Source: an uncultured Candidatus Melainabacteria bacterium (lineage in GTDB: Bacteria; Cyanobacteriota; Vampirovibrionia; Gastranaerophilales; Gastranaerophilaceae). Taken from it: 64,000 bases of DNA. The number at the start of each line of letters is the position of its first letter. Position 1 is the first letter of the stretch. A program made the translations under genes and the position numbers. The stretch covers positions 20,553 to 84,552 of the forward strand of contig CAKVIN010000010.1 of assembly GCA_934754425.1 (NCBI GenBank). Direction: 5' to 3'. The notes under the pieces are model-generated. The model searched no databases. It had not been told where the DNA came from and saw nothing but the letters and a program-made list of their open reading frames with translations. Below, piece after piece: positions 8,386 through 18,350 of the stretch.

Positions 8386-9427
8386 TTTTTACGCACTCCA
8401 ATAATGTATAATCATGAGCGCCAAGCGCATCATATACAGCATTGATTCTTAAACCGGCTTCTTTTACAAAAATTTCCATATCTTTAAACGAATACATTTT
8501 ACTGCAACCGTTTGCCATGCAAGTGAAATATAATGACGTATGGACCAGTGAAAATTTTGCACCTGCGTATTTTTGTCTATCAATAAACGGTTCTAGTATA
8601 TAAATTTTTGTACCATCTTCTGCAACTTCTTTTACACGTTTTAAAATTGATATTATTTGTTCTGCAGAAAAACAATCCAAAAATTGGCTCATAATAACAG
8701 CACCGGAAATTTTTGGAAGTTTTGAATTATTATCCAGAATATCCACTGCATGAAATTTGCAACCCTCTAGTGACGGCTCATTTTTTATTACTTTAATATT
8801 TTCTTCTAAATCAATCAAATTAAGTTCAATATCTTTGTCATATTTTCTGCAAACTCTTTCAAAATCACCGGTATTTGCGCCAATATCAAAGATTTTAGAA
8901 ACTGGTGTTATGATTTTATAAATAATATCAAAACAATTGTTAGAATAATAATGGTCAAATTCAAACCAACTGCTTTTCATATCTTCCGGCAATTTTGATA
9001 GATAAGGATAAATAGTATTTGCTTGCGGATACATCAGTTTTAAACCTTCGGCTTCGCCATTTAAAAAAGAATCCGTAAGCTTTTCTGCACCTTTATAACA
9101 TACATCTTTCACAAACTTAAAATTCGCAATGGTCATATCGTCATAAAGGAACATCCTTCCTAATTCCGTAATAGAATAGACTTCTTCTTCTGAATTTACA
9201 AGTCCCAATGTTTCAGCAACTTCCAATAAAGTTTTTACGGTGTATTCAGAAAGATTTAATTCTTCTTTTATAACAAAAGGTGATTCCGATTTTTCGTCAA
9301 TTAATTTTAAAATTCCAAGCTCTAGAAGAGCGACAACAGCTTGAAAAGAAAGCGGAGCGAACGCAATTTTTTGCGCATCAGTTAAAGCTTCTATAACTTC
9401 TTGTTTGTGTTCTAATCTATCAATCAT
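8375..9427 (-). CDS. SAM-dependent O-methyltransferase of the two-domain (winged-helix plus Rossmann) type
   Basis: The 350-residue protein has an N-terminal winged-helix/dimerisation region (about 20-95) and a Rossmann SAM-binding domain with IFDIGANTGDFERV near residue 182 and later VIMSQFLDCFS. This is the plan of family 2 small-molecule O-methyltransferases. It overlaps the exporter gene by 8 bp and the acyltransferase by 11 bp. Aryl-polyene clusters often carry such an enzyme to methylate the aryl head group, the likely role here by context. Confidence 0.85.
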   Translation of the reverse strand: MIDRLEHKQEVIEALTDAQKIAFAPLSFQAVVALLELGILKLIDEKSESPFVIKEELNLSEYTVKTLLEVAETLGLVNSEEEVYSITELGRMFLYDDMTIANFKFVKDVCYKGAEKLTDSFLNGEAEGLKLMYPQANTIYPYLSKLPEDMKSSWFEFDHYYSNNCFDIIYKIITPVSKIFDIGANTGDFERVCRKYDKDIELNLIDLEENIKVIKNEPSLEGCKFHAVDILDNNSKLPKISGAVIMSQFLDCFSAEQIISILKRVKEVAEDGTKIYILEPFIDRQKYAGAKFSLVHTSLYFTCMANGCSKMYSFKDMEIFVKEAGLRINAVYDALGAHDYTLLECVKNDG

Positions 9428-11378
9428 GCTTTGATTTTATCATAAATAAACTTGTGATATATGAGGTTGTAATTCCAATAAACAAAGTTATACCTAACGT
9501 ACTAATCAATTTGAAACTTGTAAGTGATAATAACAAGAATGATATTGCCGTTGATAACATTGAAATTAATACCGCATCTTTTGATTTTTCAGCACCATTT
9601 AATCTAAAAATTGAATAATCTAAACTAAATCCCAAAATTAAAAACAATCCGATTAGATTGAATAAATTTAAACTTTGCCCTGCAAGGCTCAATATTCCGA
9701 CCGTAAAAAGAATTCCAATAAGTGGAGATAAAGTGATTTTTACTGCATTTCTTAAACCGTAAACAATTGTTAAAAATCCAAACAAAATTAAGATTGCTAT
9801 CGGTAATAAAATTAGGCATTTTATCCTTAATTTCCTTAAAATTTTAGAAATCTCATTTGCTACATTTATAGAACCTTCTTGATGCTTATCAACTACAATG
9901 AAAGATGTATTTTCATCCAGCATAAAATCTTTATTTAGAGGAAAGTTCTCAACATCATAAATCTCTGATTTCTGCGGAGAAAAATGTGCTCCAATTTTAT
10001 TCTCATAACTGTTTAAATTTTTATGATAAAAGGTTTCTACAAGTTTCAAATTTTCCTGCTGACGTGTTTTTGAAGCCACAAAATTACTCAAACCAAATCC
10101 CTGCATTTGTTCTTCTTTTTGTAGAATTTCATCTATATTATTTCCTTTGACAATAAGGAATTCTGGAATTTTTTGATTATAAATTTTTTGATATATTTCT
10201 TCTGCTATTGCAAGATTTTTAGGTGGAACATAAAGATTTTTGATATTGTCATCAAAATTTAGCTTACAAGCTCCTAACAAAATAACAAATGGAATTATTA
10301 CAAGCAATTTTTTGTTAAATGTTATTTTCTTAAATTTACCTGTTGATTGGATTTCACCGCCAAACATTGGCATAACAATTAAAACAAAAAGGTATACACC
10401 AATTAATCCAAAAGATGTAAAAATTGCAATTTGTTTAAGGATTGTTATATTGGAAAATAGAAGTGGAGAAAACGCTAAAACTGTAGTCAGCATAGATGTT
10501 GTCAGACTTTTTTTGAACACTTTTTCTTGGCTGGTTAAAAAATAATGCAGCGAGTAATCCAAACTTATGCCAATTAAAGATGTTGAAAAAACAAAAGTCA
10601 AAATGTGCAAGTTTTTGAAAATTAATGTGGAAGCACTATATCCCAATAAAAAACCAAACAATATACTTAAAGCAATCGGGAAAATAATTTTGATTGAGTG
10701 GAAATAAAACTTGCACAAAATTAAAAGTAATAAAGTTGAAATGAAACAAATTATATTGATTTCTACAGTAGATTTTTTTGCGGCAAAATAACTATGAATA
10801 GGCGTTCCGGTTAAATATATGTTCTTTCCGTTAGCATAATCAATTATTGCACATAGGTCTTTATCATTTTGGATATCAAAATGTGATACAGAATAATATT
10901 TGCCTTGATAAGTTTTTATATCATCTTGTTTCATTTGAGCAAGATTTGTTACAAAATCCGTGGCAAATAAATATGGATCATTTTCTAAAGGTGCAATCAT
11001 TATGCCTAAAGGATTATATAGTTTTTCTAAAGCATCTTGTTCTATAATGTTGTATTGTTTATTTTTTAAAAGATTCCTTCTTTTGTCAGAAATAAAATTG
11101 ATTGGATAGTTTTTGTAAACATCAATTATTGATTGTGGAGCAGATTGAAAATTCGGGAAATCAGCTTTAAGGTTTTCAACATCTTCTTGTGTATCACCGT
11201 AAAAAATTACATTAATTTTTTTAGAAGAAATATTTGCAAGTTTTACGATATAATTTTCAACTTTATTTTGAGGACTAATAAATGCCTTGATTAACTCTGT
11301 ATCAACCGGTTTAGCCAAAACTAAAGCTAAACAAAATATCATTATTGAACAAAATAAAAAGAGAATTCGCTTAATCAT
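9420..11378 (-). CDS. MMPL/RND-family exporter (ApeM-like)
   Basis: The 652-residue protein has the duplicated MMPL plan: one N-terminal transmembrane helix, a soluble domain (about 25-205), five or six helices (about 207-340), a second helix and soluble domain (about 355-520), and five more helices to the end. It is shorter than RND pumps and fits the predicted exporters next to LolA-like proteins in aryl-polyene loci. The ATG at 11378 overlaps the stop of the LolA-like gene as ATGA. The likely substrate is the lipid product of the operon, by inference. Confidence 0.85.
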   Translation of the reverse strand: MIKRILFLFCSIMIFCLALVLAKPVDTELIKAFISPQNKVENYIVKLANISSKKINVIFYGDTQEDVENLKADFPNFQSAPQSIIDVYKNYPINFISDKRRNLLKNKQYNIIEQDALEKLYNPLGIMIAPLENDPYLFATDFVTNLAQMKQDDIKTYQGKYYSVSHFDIQNDKDLCAIIDYANGKNIYLTGTPIHSYFAAKKSTVEINIICFISTLLLLILCKFYFHSIKIIFPIALSILFGFLLGYSASTLIFKNLHILTFVFSTSLIGISLDYSLHYFLTSQEKVFKKSLTTSMLTTVLAFSPLLFSNITILKQIAIFTSFGLIGVYLFVLIVMPMFGGEIQSTGKFKKITFNKKLLVIIPFVILLGACKLNFDDNIKNLYVPPKNLAIAEEIYQKIYNQKIPEFLIVKGNNIDEILQKEEQMQGFGLSNFVASKTRQQENLKLVETFYHKNLNSYENKIGAHFSPQKSEIYDVENFPLNKDFMLDENTSFIVVDKHQEGSINVANEISKILRKLRIKCLILLPIAILILFGFLTIVYGLRNAVKITLSPLIGILFTVGILSLAGQSLNLFNLIGLFLILGFSLDYSIFRLNGAEKSKDAVLISMLSTAISFLLLSLTSFKLISTLGITLFIGITTSYITSLFMIKSKHD

Positions 11379-11878
11379 ATAAACCAGATTGTTGTTTTTG
11401 TTTTGTCACACGTCAAAATCATTATTTTATTTATTTTTTCTGTTCCGCCCGTGATTTCTATTGTCTTTAAGTAATTATAAGCTTGCGATGTTTGTTTGGG
11501 CATAAGTGCAAGTGTCCAGATATCATTTTCTTTTTGAAAATAAAATTTAAAATCTTTTTCCAATCTTGAATAAGATTTATTAGATATTGCTGTAATAACG
11601 CTGTTAATTTGCCTGTATTCCCTTGCAGAATATGAAGTTGTACTTTTTATAGGGTAAGTTGTATAAAAAGTTACACCTTTAGCTTTATCAAAAACAAAAT
11701 CACCGGATGATTTTAGAACAATATTAGATGTCTGTTTTTCTTGTCTAAATTTGCAACTTATATTGCTTAATGCCGGAATATTTTTTGAAATAGTATTCAA
11801 AGATTCTTCTTTATCATACAATCCTGCAAAAACAGGTGAGGTTAAAAATAATAATATTAGAATAAATATTTTCTTCAT
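11375..11878 (-). CDS. LolA-like outer-membrane lipoprotein carrier (ApeL-like)
   Basis: The 167-residue protein has a signal peptide MKKIFILILLFLTSPVFAG and a LolA-type body with FRQEKQT near residue 46 and GDFVFDKAKGVTFYTT near residue 60. The start at 11878 gives an ATGA overlap with the thioesterase; a TTG four codons upstream is also open but unlikely. A LolA-like protein beside an MMPL exporter is a hallmark of aryl-polyene-type loci, where it is thought to carry the lipid product across the periplasm. Confidence 0.8.
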   Translation of the reverse strand: MKKIFILILLFLTSPVFAGLYDKEESLNTISKNIPALSNISCKFRQEKQTSNIVLKSSGDFVFDKAKGVTFYTTYPIKSTTSYSAREYRQINSVITAISNKSYSRLEKDFKFYFQKENDIWTLALMPKQTSQAYNYLKTIEITGGTEKINKIMILTCDKTKTTIWFI

Positions 11879-12282
11879 TCTAAACCACAAGCCTTTCTTA
11901 ATCTTTGCGGAGCTTCATATAATGTTTCTCCTGTTTTTACAGAAACTTCCATCTGCATAGTTGTTGCTTTTAGAATTTTATCATCACCGGAATATATTTC
12001 ATATTTAATAATAATTGCAGGTTCAAGTTCTTTTAACGTACATTTAACAGTCAATTCTTCTCCAAATTTTGCAGATTTAATAAATTTGAAATCCATTTTT
12101 GCAATCGGATACATAACTCCGTCATTATACATATCAGTATAATTGTAGTTTAATTTGTCGAAAAAATCACATCTTGCTTGTTCTAAATACTTGACATAAT
12201 TTCCATGCCAGACAATATTCATCGGGTCAAGATCGAAAAATGCAACTTTTATTTTTGTTTCACTTGTAATTTCTTTTATCAT
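11875..12282 (-). CDS. Hot-dog acyl-CoA/acyl-ACP thioesterase (YbgC/FadM family, ApeK-like)
   Basis: The 135-residue hot-dog protein carries the 4-hydroxybenzoyl-CoA thioesterase signature FFDLDPMNIVWHGNYVKYLE near residue 15, with the catalytic Asp and the HGNY motif. The ATG at 12282 overlaps the preceding stop as ATGA, so it is preferred over an in-frame start 18 bp upstream. It would release or edit acyl chains in the pathway encoded by this operon. Confidence 0.85.
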   Translation of the reverse strand: MIKEITSETKIKVAFFDLDPMNIVWHGNYVKYLEQARCDFFDKLNYNYTDMYNDGVMYPIAKMDFKFIKSAKFGEELTVKCTLKELEPAIIIKYEIYSGDDKILKATTMQMEVSVKTGETLYEAPQRLRKACGLE

Positions 12283-13589
12283 ATCTTTTCTACAAAACAA
12301 TTTGTTAACGGTAACACTCCGGAAGAATAAGTAAATTCATCATCATAATATTTATAACTCACATTACTTTCCGTTTTTTTGAATTCTAAATAAACAACTT
12401 TTGCCGGACGAATAATATTAGAATACTTTATTTTTCTAATTTGTCCACATCTGCAATCTTTACCAAAAGCTAATTGAGTAAACCAATTTGCGTAAAACAA
12501 TTGAACAACCCCGGGAAGAATTGGAAACCCTTCAAAATGTCCCTTAAAAAAGTTACTATTATTTATAAACGCAATTTTAAAACAAGCAAAATCTTTATAT
12601 ATATTTCTTTCCAAAATTAGTGGCAAAGAGAGATTTCTATTCATACATTCATTAATAAATTTTTTATCAATTTTTCCATTTTCTTTTTTAGGTATTTCAT
12701 CAAAAAACATCCATTTTTGAGGAACAATTTCAAACTTATTTTTTAATTCAGATTTTAGAATTTTTGTAAGACTAAATTTGTCATTTTGTAATAAAAATTC
12801 TTTTCCTTTATCTGACAAAACTCCTAACGCAGCGAGTTTTGTTTCAAATTCAAAACAAAACGCTTCATTAATAAAATCCGATTTCTTGATTTCATTTTCT
12901 AAATAAAAAGCATCAATTCTTTTTTCCTGAATTTTTAAAACTTTTCCACAACGCTCTAAAAACTCGATTTCATTACCAATTTGTTTTATTCTATCTTCAA
13001 TTATTACAGGACTTTTTTTAGAATATTTTGTTTCAATTTTAGTGTTCTCTTTATTAGATTCTAAAATTTTAATTCCTTTAAAAATTTTTAGTCTATTGTG
13101 CGGATTAGTTCTATAACCAATTACACCTGTTTCTGTGCTTCCATAAATCTCAATAACCTTATCAGCAATCGTTTGAGCAAATTCAAAAGTTTGTAATTCA
13201 AGTTTCGCACCAGCTGAGATAATTATCTTAGGGTTTTTGACAGGATGCGAGTCATACTTACGCATAGCTTCTAAAAAAGACGGAGTTGTTATAAGAACAG
13301 CATTTTCGAAATTTATATCTTCCGGATAATGAATTCTTTGAACATTAGTGATATTTTCTGTCACATAAGGTAACATATAATGAAAAGTAAACCCAAATAA
13401 GTGTTTTGGAGTTGTTGTAGATATAAACTCAAAACCTTTTCCAATTTCTAATTCTGCAGCAATATCTTTTGCTTCTATTTCCATATTGTCAAAAGTTTTT
13501 TCTACAGACACACCATCAGAAACAGTTCCGCTTGTATAGAATGAAATAATACCTTTTTCTTTAAAATCTTCAACAAGCTTTTCTATCAT
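12279..13589 (-). CDS. Fused AMP-dependent acyl/aryl ligase and FabA/FabZ-like dehydratase
   Basis: The 436-residue protein has two parts. Residues 1-310 are an adenylating domain with FYTSGTVS (P-loop, about 17), YGSTETG (about 149), a GKVLKIQEKRID hinge and KKENGKIDKKF near 303. Residues 325-436 are a hot-dog dehydratase-like domain with GHFEGFPILPGVVQ near 350. In Escherichia coli aryl-polyene loci the ligase and dehydratase are neighbouring genes (apeH, apeI); here they are one protein. It is the first gene of the operon, has an AGAGGAAG ribosome binding site, and faces the glycosyltransferase operon across a 106-bp divergent promoter region. The ligase domain is short and seems to lack the usual N-terminal subdomain. 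Confidence 0.85.
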   Translation of the reverse strand: MIEKLVEDFKEKGIISFYTSGTVSDGVSVEKTFDNMEIEAKDIAAELEIGKGFEFISTTTPKHLFGFTFHYMLPYVTENITNVQRIHYPEDINFENAVLITTPSFLEAMRKYDSHPVKNPKIIISAGAKLELQTFEFAQTIADKVIEIYGSTETGVIGYRTNPHNRLKIFKGIKILESNKENTKIETKYSKKSPVIIEDRIKQIGNEIEFLERCGKVLKIQEKRIDAFYLENEIKKSDFINEAFCFEFETKLAALGVLSDKGKEFLLQNDKFSLTKILKSELKNKFEIVPQKWMFFDEIPKKENGKIDKKFINECMNRNLSLPLILERNIYKDFACFKIAFINNSNFFKGHFEGFPILPGVVQLFYANWFTQLAFGKDCRCGQIRKIKYSNIIRPAKVVYLEFKKTESNVSYKYYDDEFTYSSGVLPLTNCFVEKI

Positions 13590-13695
13590 ACTTCCTCTTA
13601 AAATTAATTCTTATAATATATTCTATAATAAAAACACATCTAACAAAAATCTAACAATTCTTTTATAAACTAAATGTTATATAGAAAGAAGAATT

Positions 13696-15309
13696 ATGAT
13701 AAAAGATTTAATTTTACGTTATAAAAACCTCTTGCTTGCAGGAGCTGTATTTTTACTGATTTATTTTGTGTATTTTTTTCAATTAGGAATTCCTGCACTT
13801 TTAGATTCCGACGAAACAAGATACGCTGACATGGCAAGAAGCATGTTGTATTCTAAAGATTTTATTACTTTATATTTAGATGATAAAATCTTTTGGGACA
13901 AGCCACCTTTATTTTTCTGGGTTTTAGATATTTTCTATTTTTTGTTTAACAAAATATCTTTTGTTACTCAAGAATTTGTAGTAAGAATACCGTCGGTAAT
14001 AGCTGCTTTATCAATTGTAGCTACACTTTATTTTTCTATAAAGAAAACTATTTCAAATAAATTTGCAATTATTTCTTGTTTAATACTTGCAACAAGTGTT
14101 GAATTTGTAATATTTTCTCGTGTTTCAATTCTTGATATGTTGCTTACTGCAAATATTACAATTTCTACTTTATGTGGATTAATGACTTATTTTGTACAAG
14201 AAGAAAACAAAAAATATTTCTGGTGGATGTTTTATCTTTTTTCAGCTTTTGGAGTGTTGACAAAAGGAATACCCGCCGTTATTGTTCCGTTTGGAACAAT
14301 GTTTTTTGTCGGATTATGGTATAAAAACATAAAAGAGTTTTTCAAACCACAATATTTTATAATTGGCTCTCTTATTTTCTTAATAATTACACTTCCTTGG
14401 CACTTGATGATGTTTCATATTCACGGTAATGAATTTATAAAAGAATACATCGTAAAACATCATTTCCAAAGATTTTTAGGTAGTAATGAAATAGGACGTG
14501 AACATACATTAATATATTATCTTCCGACTTTTTTAATCGGTTTTTTACCGTGGAGTGTATCATTTTTACTCGGATTAAGAAAACTTATTAAAGACAACAA
14601 AGATAAATTTATAACAATAAATTTAATCGGTTTTGTTTTTACCTTAGTTTTCTTTTCTGTTTCAAAAACAAAATTGATTACTTATATTCTTCCTCTTTAT
14701 CCTTTTGCTGCGATTTTAACTTCTTATATCTGGTTTAAATGCGACAAAGAAATCAAATATTCAATATATATAACAAATAGTATTTTTATCATTTTCTCAA
14801 TTCTTTTAGCCTGTGCCGGATTATATTTACCGCAAGCCATATATTCTTCAATAAAAATTGCACAAATACCGCTTGTCATTGCATTTTTAATTATTGGGAT
14901 TTATGGTCTTATTAATAATAAAAAGAAATGGAATGTTTTTTGCTCATATTTAATTTTAATAGCGTTTCTTTCCGGTTTTATGATGCCAAAATTATTTAAT
15001 ATTTGGTATAGTTACGGACAAAATGATTTAATGACTTTTGCAAAATATACAAAAGAAAGACAACTTCCTCTTGGAGCTTACAATGTTTGGGAACGCTTTA
15101 GTCTTCAATATTATTATGGTGGAAATGTTGAATATTTCCAAAATGGAAATTCATATGGTGCAAAATATGTTTCTACAACACAATTTAACAATACTTTTAA
15201 CAATTCTTATGTTGTTGTTGCAAATAATGATTTGAAAAATTTAAGTAAAGAAATAAAACTCAAAACTGTATTAAACGGAAAAAGATACAGTTTAGTAAAG
15301 GAGCGTTAA
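13696..15309 (+). CDS. ArnT/PMT-like glycosyltransferase (GT39/GT83 type), inner membrane
   Basis: The 537-residue protein has about a dozen transmembrane helices. The first periplasmic loop has the acidic catalytic motif LDSDETRYADMARSM near residue 37 followed by FWDKPPLFFW near residue 74, both typical of ArnT-like enzymes that move a sugar from a polyprenyl phosphate to lipid A or another surface acceptor. It is followed after 4 bp by a GT2 enzyme of the kind that makes polyprenyl-phosphate sugars. The two together look like a lipid A or glycan modification pair. Confidence 0.9.
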   Translation: MIKDLILRYKNLLLAGAVFLLIYFVYFFQLGIPALLDSDETRYADMARSMLYSKDFITLYLDDKIFWDKPPLFFWVLDIFYFLFNKISFVTQEFVVRIPSVIAALSIVATLYFSIKKTISNKFAIISCLILATSVEFVIFSRVSILDMLLTANITISTLCGLMTYFVQEENKKYFWWMFYLFSAFGVLTKGIPAVIVPFGTMFFVGLWYKNIKEFFKPQYFIIGSLIFLIITLPWHLMMFHIHGNEFIKEYIVKHHFQRFLGSNEIGREHTLIYYLPTFLIGFLPWSVSFLLGLRKLIKDNKDKFITINLIGFVFTLVFFSVSKTKLITYILPLYPFAAILTSYIWFKCDKEIKYSIYITNSIFIIFSILLACAGLYLPQAIYSSIKIAQIPLVIAFLIIGIYGLINNKKKWNVFCSYLILIAFLSGFMMPKLFNIWYSYGQNDLMTFAKYTKERQLPLGAYNVWERFSLQYYYGGNVEYFQNGNSYGAKYVSTTQFNNTFNNSYVVVANNDLKNLSKEIKLKTVLNGKRYSLVKER

Positions 15310-15313
15310 TAAC

Positions 15314-16258
15314 ATGAGAGATAATAAATTAATGATAGTTGTACCTTGCTATAATGAAGAAGAAATTTTAGCATATACAATCAGTGAATTACAAATTCTT
15401 CTTGATATTATGATAGAAGATGGACTAATATCCAACGATAGTGGAATTTGTTTTGTTAATGACGGTAGTTGTGATAAAACTCAAGAAATAATTAATGATA
15501 TTTGCAAAAAAGATATCAGATTTTCTTGTGTAAAATTAGCCGGAAATTTTGGACATCAAAAAGCTTTAATTGCCGGCATGTATTCAGTAAAAGCAGACAT
15601 GATAGTTACAATTGATGCAGATTTACAAGACGATACAAACGCTATTATTCAGATGGTAAAAAAATATCAAGATGGATATGATATTGTTTATGGTGTCAGA
15701 GATAAGCGTAATACAGATACTTTATTTAAAAAATATACTGCTCTCGGTTTTTACAAAGTTATGCAAGCTCTTGGGGTAAACATTATTTTTAATCATGCCG
15801 ATTTTAGACTTTTAAGTAAAAAAGCTGTTGAAAGACTTAAAGAATATAAAGAAAAAACTTTATTTTTGCGAGCTCTAATTCCATTACTTGGATTAAAATC
15901 TACAAGCGTTTATTATGACAGATGCGAAAGAATGGCAGGAGAATCAAAATATCCACTTCTAAAAATGATATCTTTTGCTTGGTGCGGAATTACAAGTTTT
16001 TCAATATTTCCGCTAAGATTAATTACGCTAACAGGTATTGGTATATTTTCCATTAGTTTATTGCTTTTATTATATTCATTAATCAGTTATTTGAGCGGTA
16101 ATACAATAAAAGGATGGACTTCTTTAATGTTTGCGTGTGCATTTTTTAATGGAATAATTATCCTTTCTCTTGGTATAATAGGAGAGTACCTGAGCAAAGT
16201 ATTTACGGAAGTTAAGGGTAGACCTTTATATCAAATAGAAGAAACGATTAATCTATGA
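15314..16258 (+). CDS. Polyprenyl-phosphate glycosyltransferase, GT2 family (GtrB/ArnC/DPM1-like)
   Basis: The 314-residue protein has a GT2 domain with VVPCYNEEE near residue 9, VNDGSCDKT near 48 and IDADLQDD near 97, then two transmembrane helices (about 232-255 and 268-290). This is the layout of enzymes that load a sugar onto undecaprenyl phosphate. It supplies the probable donor for the ArnT-like enzyme. An AGGAG motif precedes the ATG, and the stop overlaps the response regulator start as ATGA. Confidence 0.9.
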   Translation: MRDNKLMIVVPCYNEEEILAYTISELQILLDIMIEDGLISNDSGICFVNDGSCDKTQEIINDICKKDIRFSCVKLAGNFGHQKALIAGMYSVKADMIVTIDADLQDDTNAIIQMVKKYQDGYDIVYGVRDKRNTDTLFKKYTALGFYKVMQALGVNIIFNHADFRLLSKKAVERLKEYKEKTLFLRALIPLLGLKSTSVYYDRCERMAGESKYPLLKMISFAWCGITSFSIFPLRLITLTGIGIFSISLLLLLYSLISYLSGNTIKGWTSLMFACAFFNGIIILSLGIIGEYLSKVFTEVKGRPLYQIEETINL

Positions 16259-16935
16259 ACCATAAAATATTAATAGTAGATGATGAAAATGATATTTGCG
16301 AACTTATTGAAATGTGCCTTCATTCAAATGGTTTCAAAAATACAAGAATCGCAAATGATGGTAAAACAGCATTAATAATTGCAGAAAAATGGCTACCAGA
16401 TTTAATTCTTTTGGATGTAATGCTTCCGATAATGAGTGGAAAAGAAGTTTGCAAAGCACTTAAAAATAATGAAATAACTGAAAATATTCCAATAATTATG
16501 CTCACCGCAAAAAGTAGTGAACACGATATTATTGAAGGCTTAGATATTGGTGCGAATGATTATATAACAAAACCATTCAGCAATAAAATTCTGGTAGCAC
16601 GAATAAAAGCTTTGTTGCGTACTGTAAAAGAATTTGGGATAATAAAATTCAGAGGAATACAAATAGATTTAAATAAGCGTATTGTAGCAATAGATTCTAA
16701 AATCATAAACTTAACATTCAGTGAATTTGAAATACTAAAAACTCTTACTAAATATCCGGAACGAGTGTATTCTCGCTCTGAATTAATTTCTATTATTCGT
16801 GGTGAAGCCGGATACGATATAACCGAACGAGTTATTGATTTTCAGATTGTTAATCTAAGAAAAAAGCTGGGCGATTATGGTTCTTATATAGAAACTGTAA
16901 GAGGAGTTGGATATAAATTAAGAGGGGAAGAATGA
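16255..16935 (+). CDS. OmpR/PhoB-family response regulator
   Basis: The 226-residue protein has a receiver domain with the acidic pair DDEND (about 8-12), the phospho-acceptor Asp in LILLDVMLP near residue 54, and Lys in YITKPFS near residue 104. A winged-helix DNA-binding domain follows (about 130-225), ending TVRGVGYKLRG. It overlaps both neighbours by 4 bp, so the two surface-sugar genes, regulator and kinase are one transcript, suggesting the regulator controls that modification. Confidence 0.95.
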   Translation: MNHKILIVDDENDICELIEMCLHSNGFKNTRIANDGKTALIIAEKWLPDLILLDVMLPIMSGKEVCKALKNNEITENIPIIMLTAKSSEHDIIEGLDIGANDYITKPFSNKILVARIKALLRTVKEFGIIKFRGIQIDLNKRIVAIDSKIINLTFSEFEILKTLTKYPERVYSRSELISIIRGEAGYDITERVIDFQIVNLRKKLGDYGSYIETVRGVGYKLRGEE

Positions 16936-18284
16936 AAAAACGTGACAAAATTTTAATATGGAATATCCTACTAATCGCATTTATTATTGTTTCACTAATA
17001 TTTCTCGCAAAAAATCAACTTGAGCAATTTAAAAAAGCGTATATTTCTGAAGAAATTGAAGAAATTACGTCACTAGCTAAACAAGTTAGTTGGGCAATCA
17101 AACCCATTCTTGAAAAACATGATTATAAAGAACTTAATCAATATGCAGCTTTATTTATACACAGCGATACCGGATTTACGGTTTGGGCTCCGGATGGAAA
17201 TATTATTTGTGACACAAGAAGTTCTGACGTAAATAATATACCTAAAAATTATTTAGAAGAAAGAACTTTTACAACGCCTCAGATGATATATCATTCTATG
17301 CCATTAAAAATAAAAAATGAAACATACACATTAACACTTTCTGCGACAATTAATCATATCAATAAAATACTTACTAAATCAAAAAAATATATTTTAATAA
17401 GTATAATTGTTGGTGCATTTATAATTTTTATTCTGGCATGTTATATTTTTAGTATTTACAAATCTTTTAATCGACTTCAAAACAGTGCAATAAAAATATC
17501 AGCAGGAGATTTAAACACTGACATATTTATTCCAAAAGGTGGAATGTTATATGAACTGGCTTTGGCTTTAAGCAAAATGTCTAATCGTTTGAAATCTCAA
17601 ATCTTAGAATTGCGAAAATTAGAAGATTTTAGAAGTGAATTTATAGCAAATGTATCACACGAAGTTAAAACTCCATTAACCGGTATTTTATCTGCTGTAG
17701 AACTTTTATCAGAAGAAATTTTGGATAAAACTCCACAAACTGAAAAATGTTTGAATATTTTAGAAAAACAGTCAAAACGCTTAAACTCTCTGGTTCAAGA
17801 TATTTTAACATTATCAGAACTTGAAAAACCGCAAGAAATCAAATTAATCAAAACAAATCCTGCAATCGCTATTAATAACAGTATTATTTTATGTTCTGTT
17901 TCCGATATAAAAATAAATACTAAACTTAAAGATATTTACATTTACGGTGACAATGAATTGCTGGAACAAGCTATTACAAACATTTTGACAAACGCAATTA
18001 AATATAGTCAATCAGAAACTATTGATATTGAATTAACAGCTTCAAACGGTTTTGCACAAATTATAATTCAAGATTATGGAATTGGTATTCCTCAAGAACA
18101 TTTGCCAAGATTGTTTGAACATTTCTACCGTGTCGATAAAGCTCGGAGTAGAAATCTGGGCGGAACCGGACTTGGCTTATCCATTGTGCAAAACATCATC
18201 AAATTACATAACGGCAAAATTACCGTTACTTCTGATAACGGATGTAGATTTGTTATTGAAATTCCACTAATTGGAAATGATTAA
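16932..18284 (+). CDS. Sensor histidine kinase of the two-component system
   Basis: The 450-residue membrane kinase has a transmembrane helix at 10-27, a periplasmic sensor domain (about 30-150), a second helix (about 155-178), HAMP, a dimerisation domain with the phospho-acceptor His in NVSHEVKTPLTG near residue 240, and an ATPase domain with EQAITNILTNAIKYS, DYGIGIPQ and GGTGLGLSIVQ. It is the PhoR-like partner of the regulator immediately upstream. The sensor domain shows no signature that tells the stimulus. Confidence 0.95.
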   Translation: MKKRDKILIWNILLIAFIIVSLIFLAKNQLEQFKKAYISEEIEEITSLAKQVSWAIKPILEKHDYKELNQYAALFIHSDTGFTVWAPDGNIICDTRSSDVNNIPKNYLEERTFTTPQMIYHSMPLKIKNETYTLTLSATINHINKILTKSKKYILISIIVGAFIIFILACYIFSIYKSFNRLQNSAIKISAGDLNTDIFIPKGGMLYELALALSKMSNRLKSQILELRKLEDFRSEFIANVSHEVKTPLTGILSAVELLSEEILDKTPQTEKCLNILEKQSKRLNSLVQDILTLSELEKPQEIKLIKTNPAIAINNSIILCSVSDIKINTKLKDIYIYGDNELLEQAITNILTNAIKYSQSETIDIELTASNGFAQIIIQDYGIGIPQEHLPRLFEHFYRVDKARSRNLGGTGLGLSIVQNIIKLHNGKITVTSDNGCRFVIEIPLIGND

Positions 18285-18350
18285 TAATCTTTTTTTATTG
18301 GAACATAACAAAATTTAGGTGCTAAGAAGCTATAAATAAATTTTATAATA

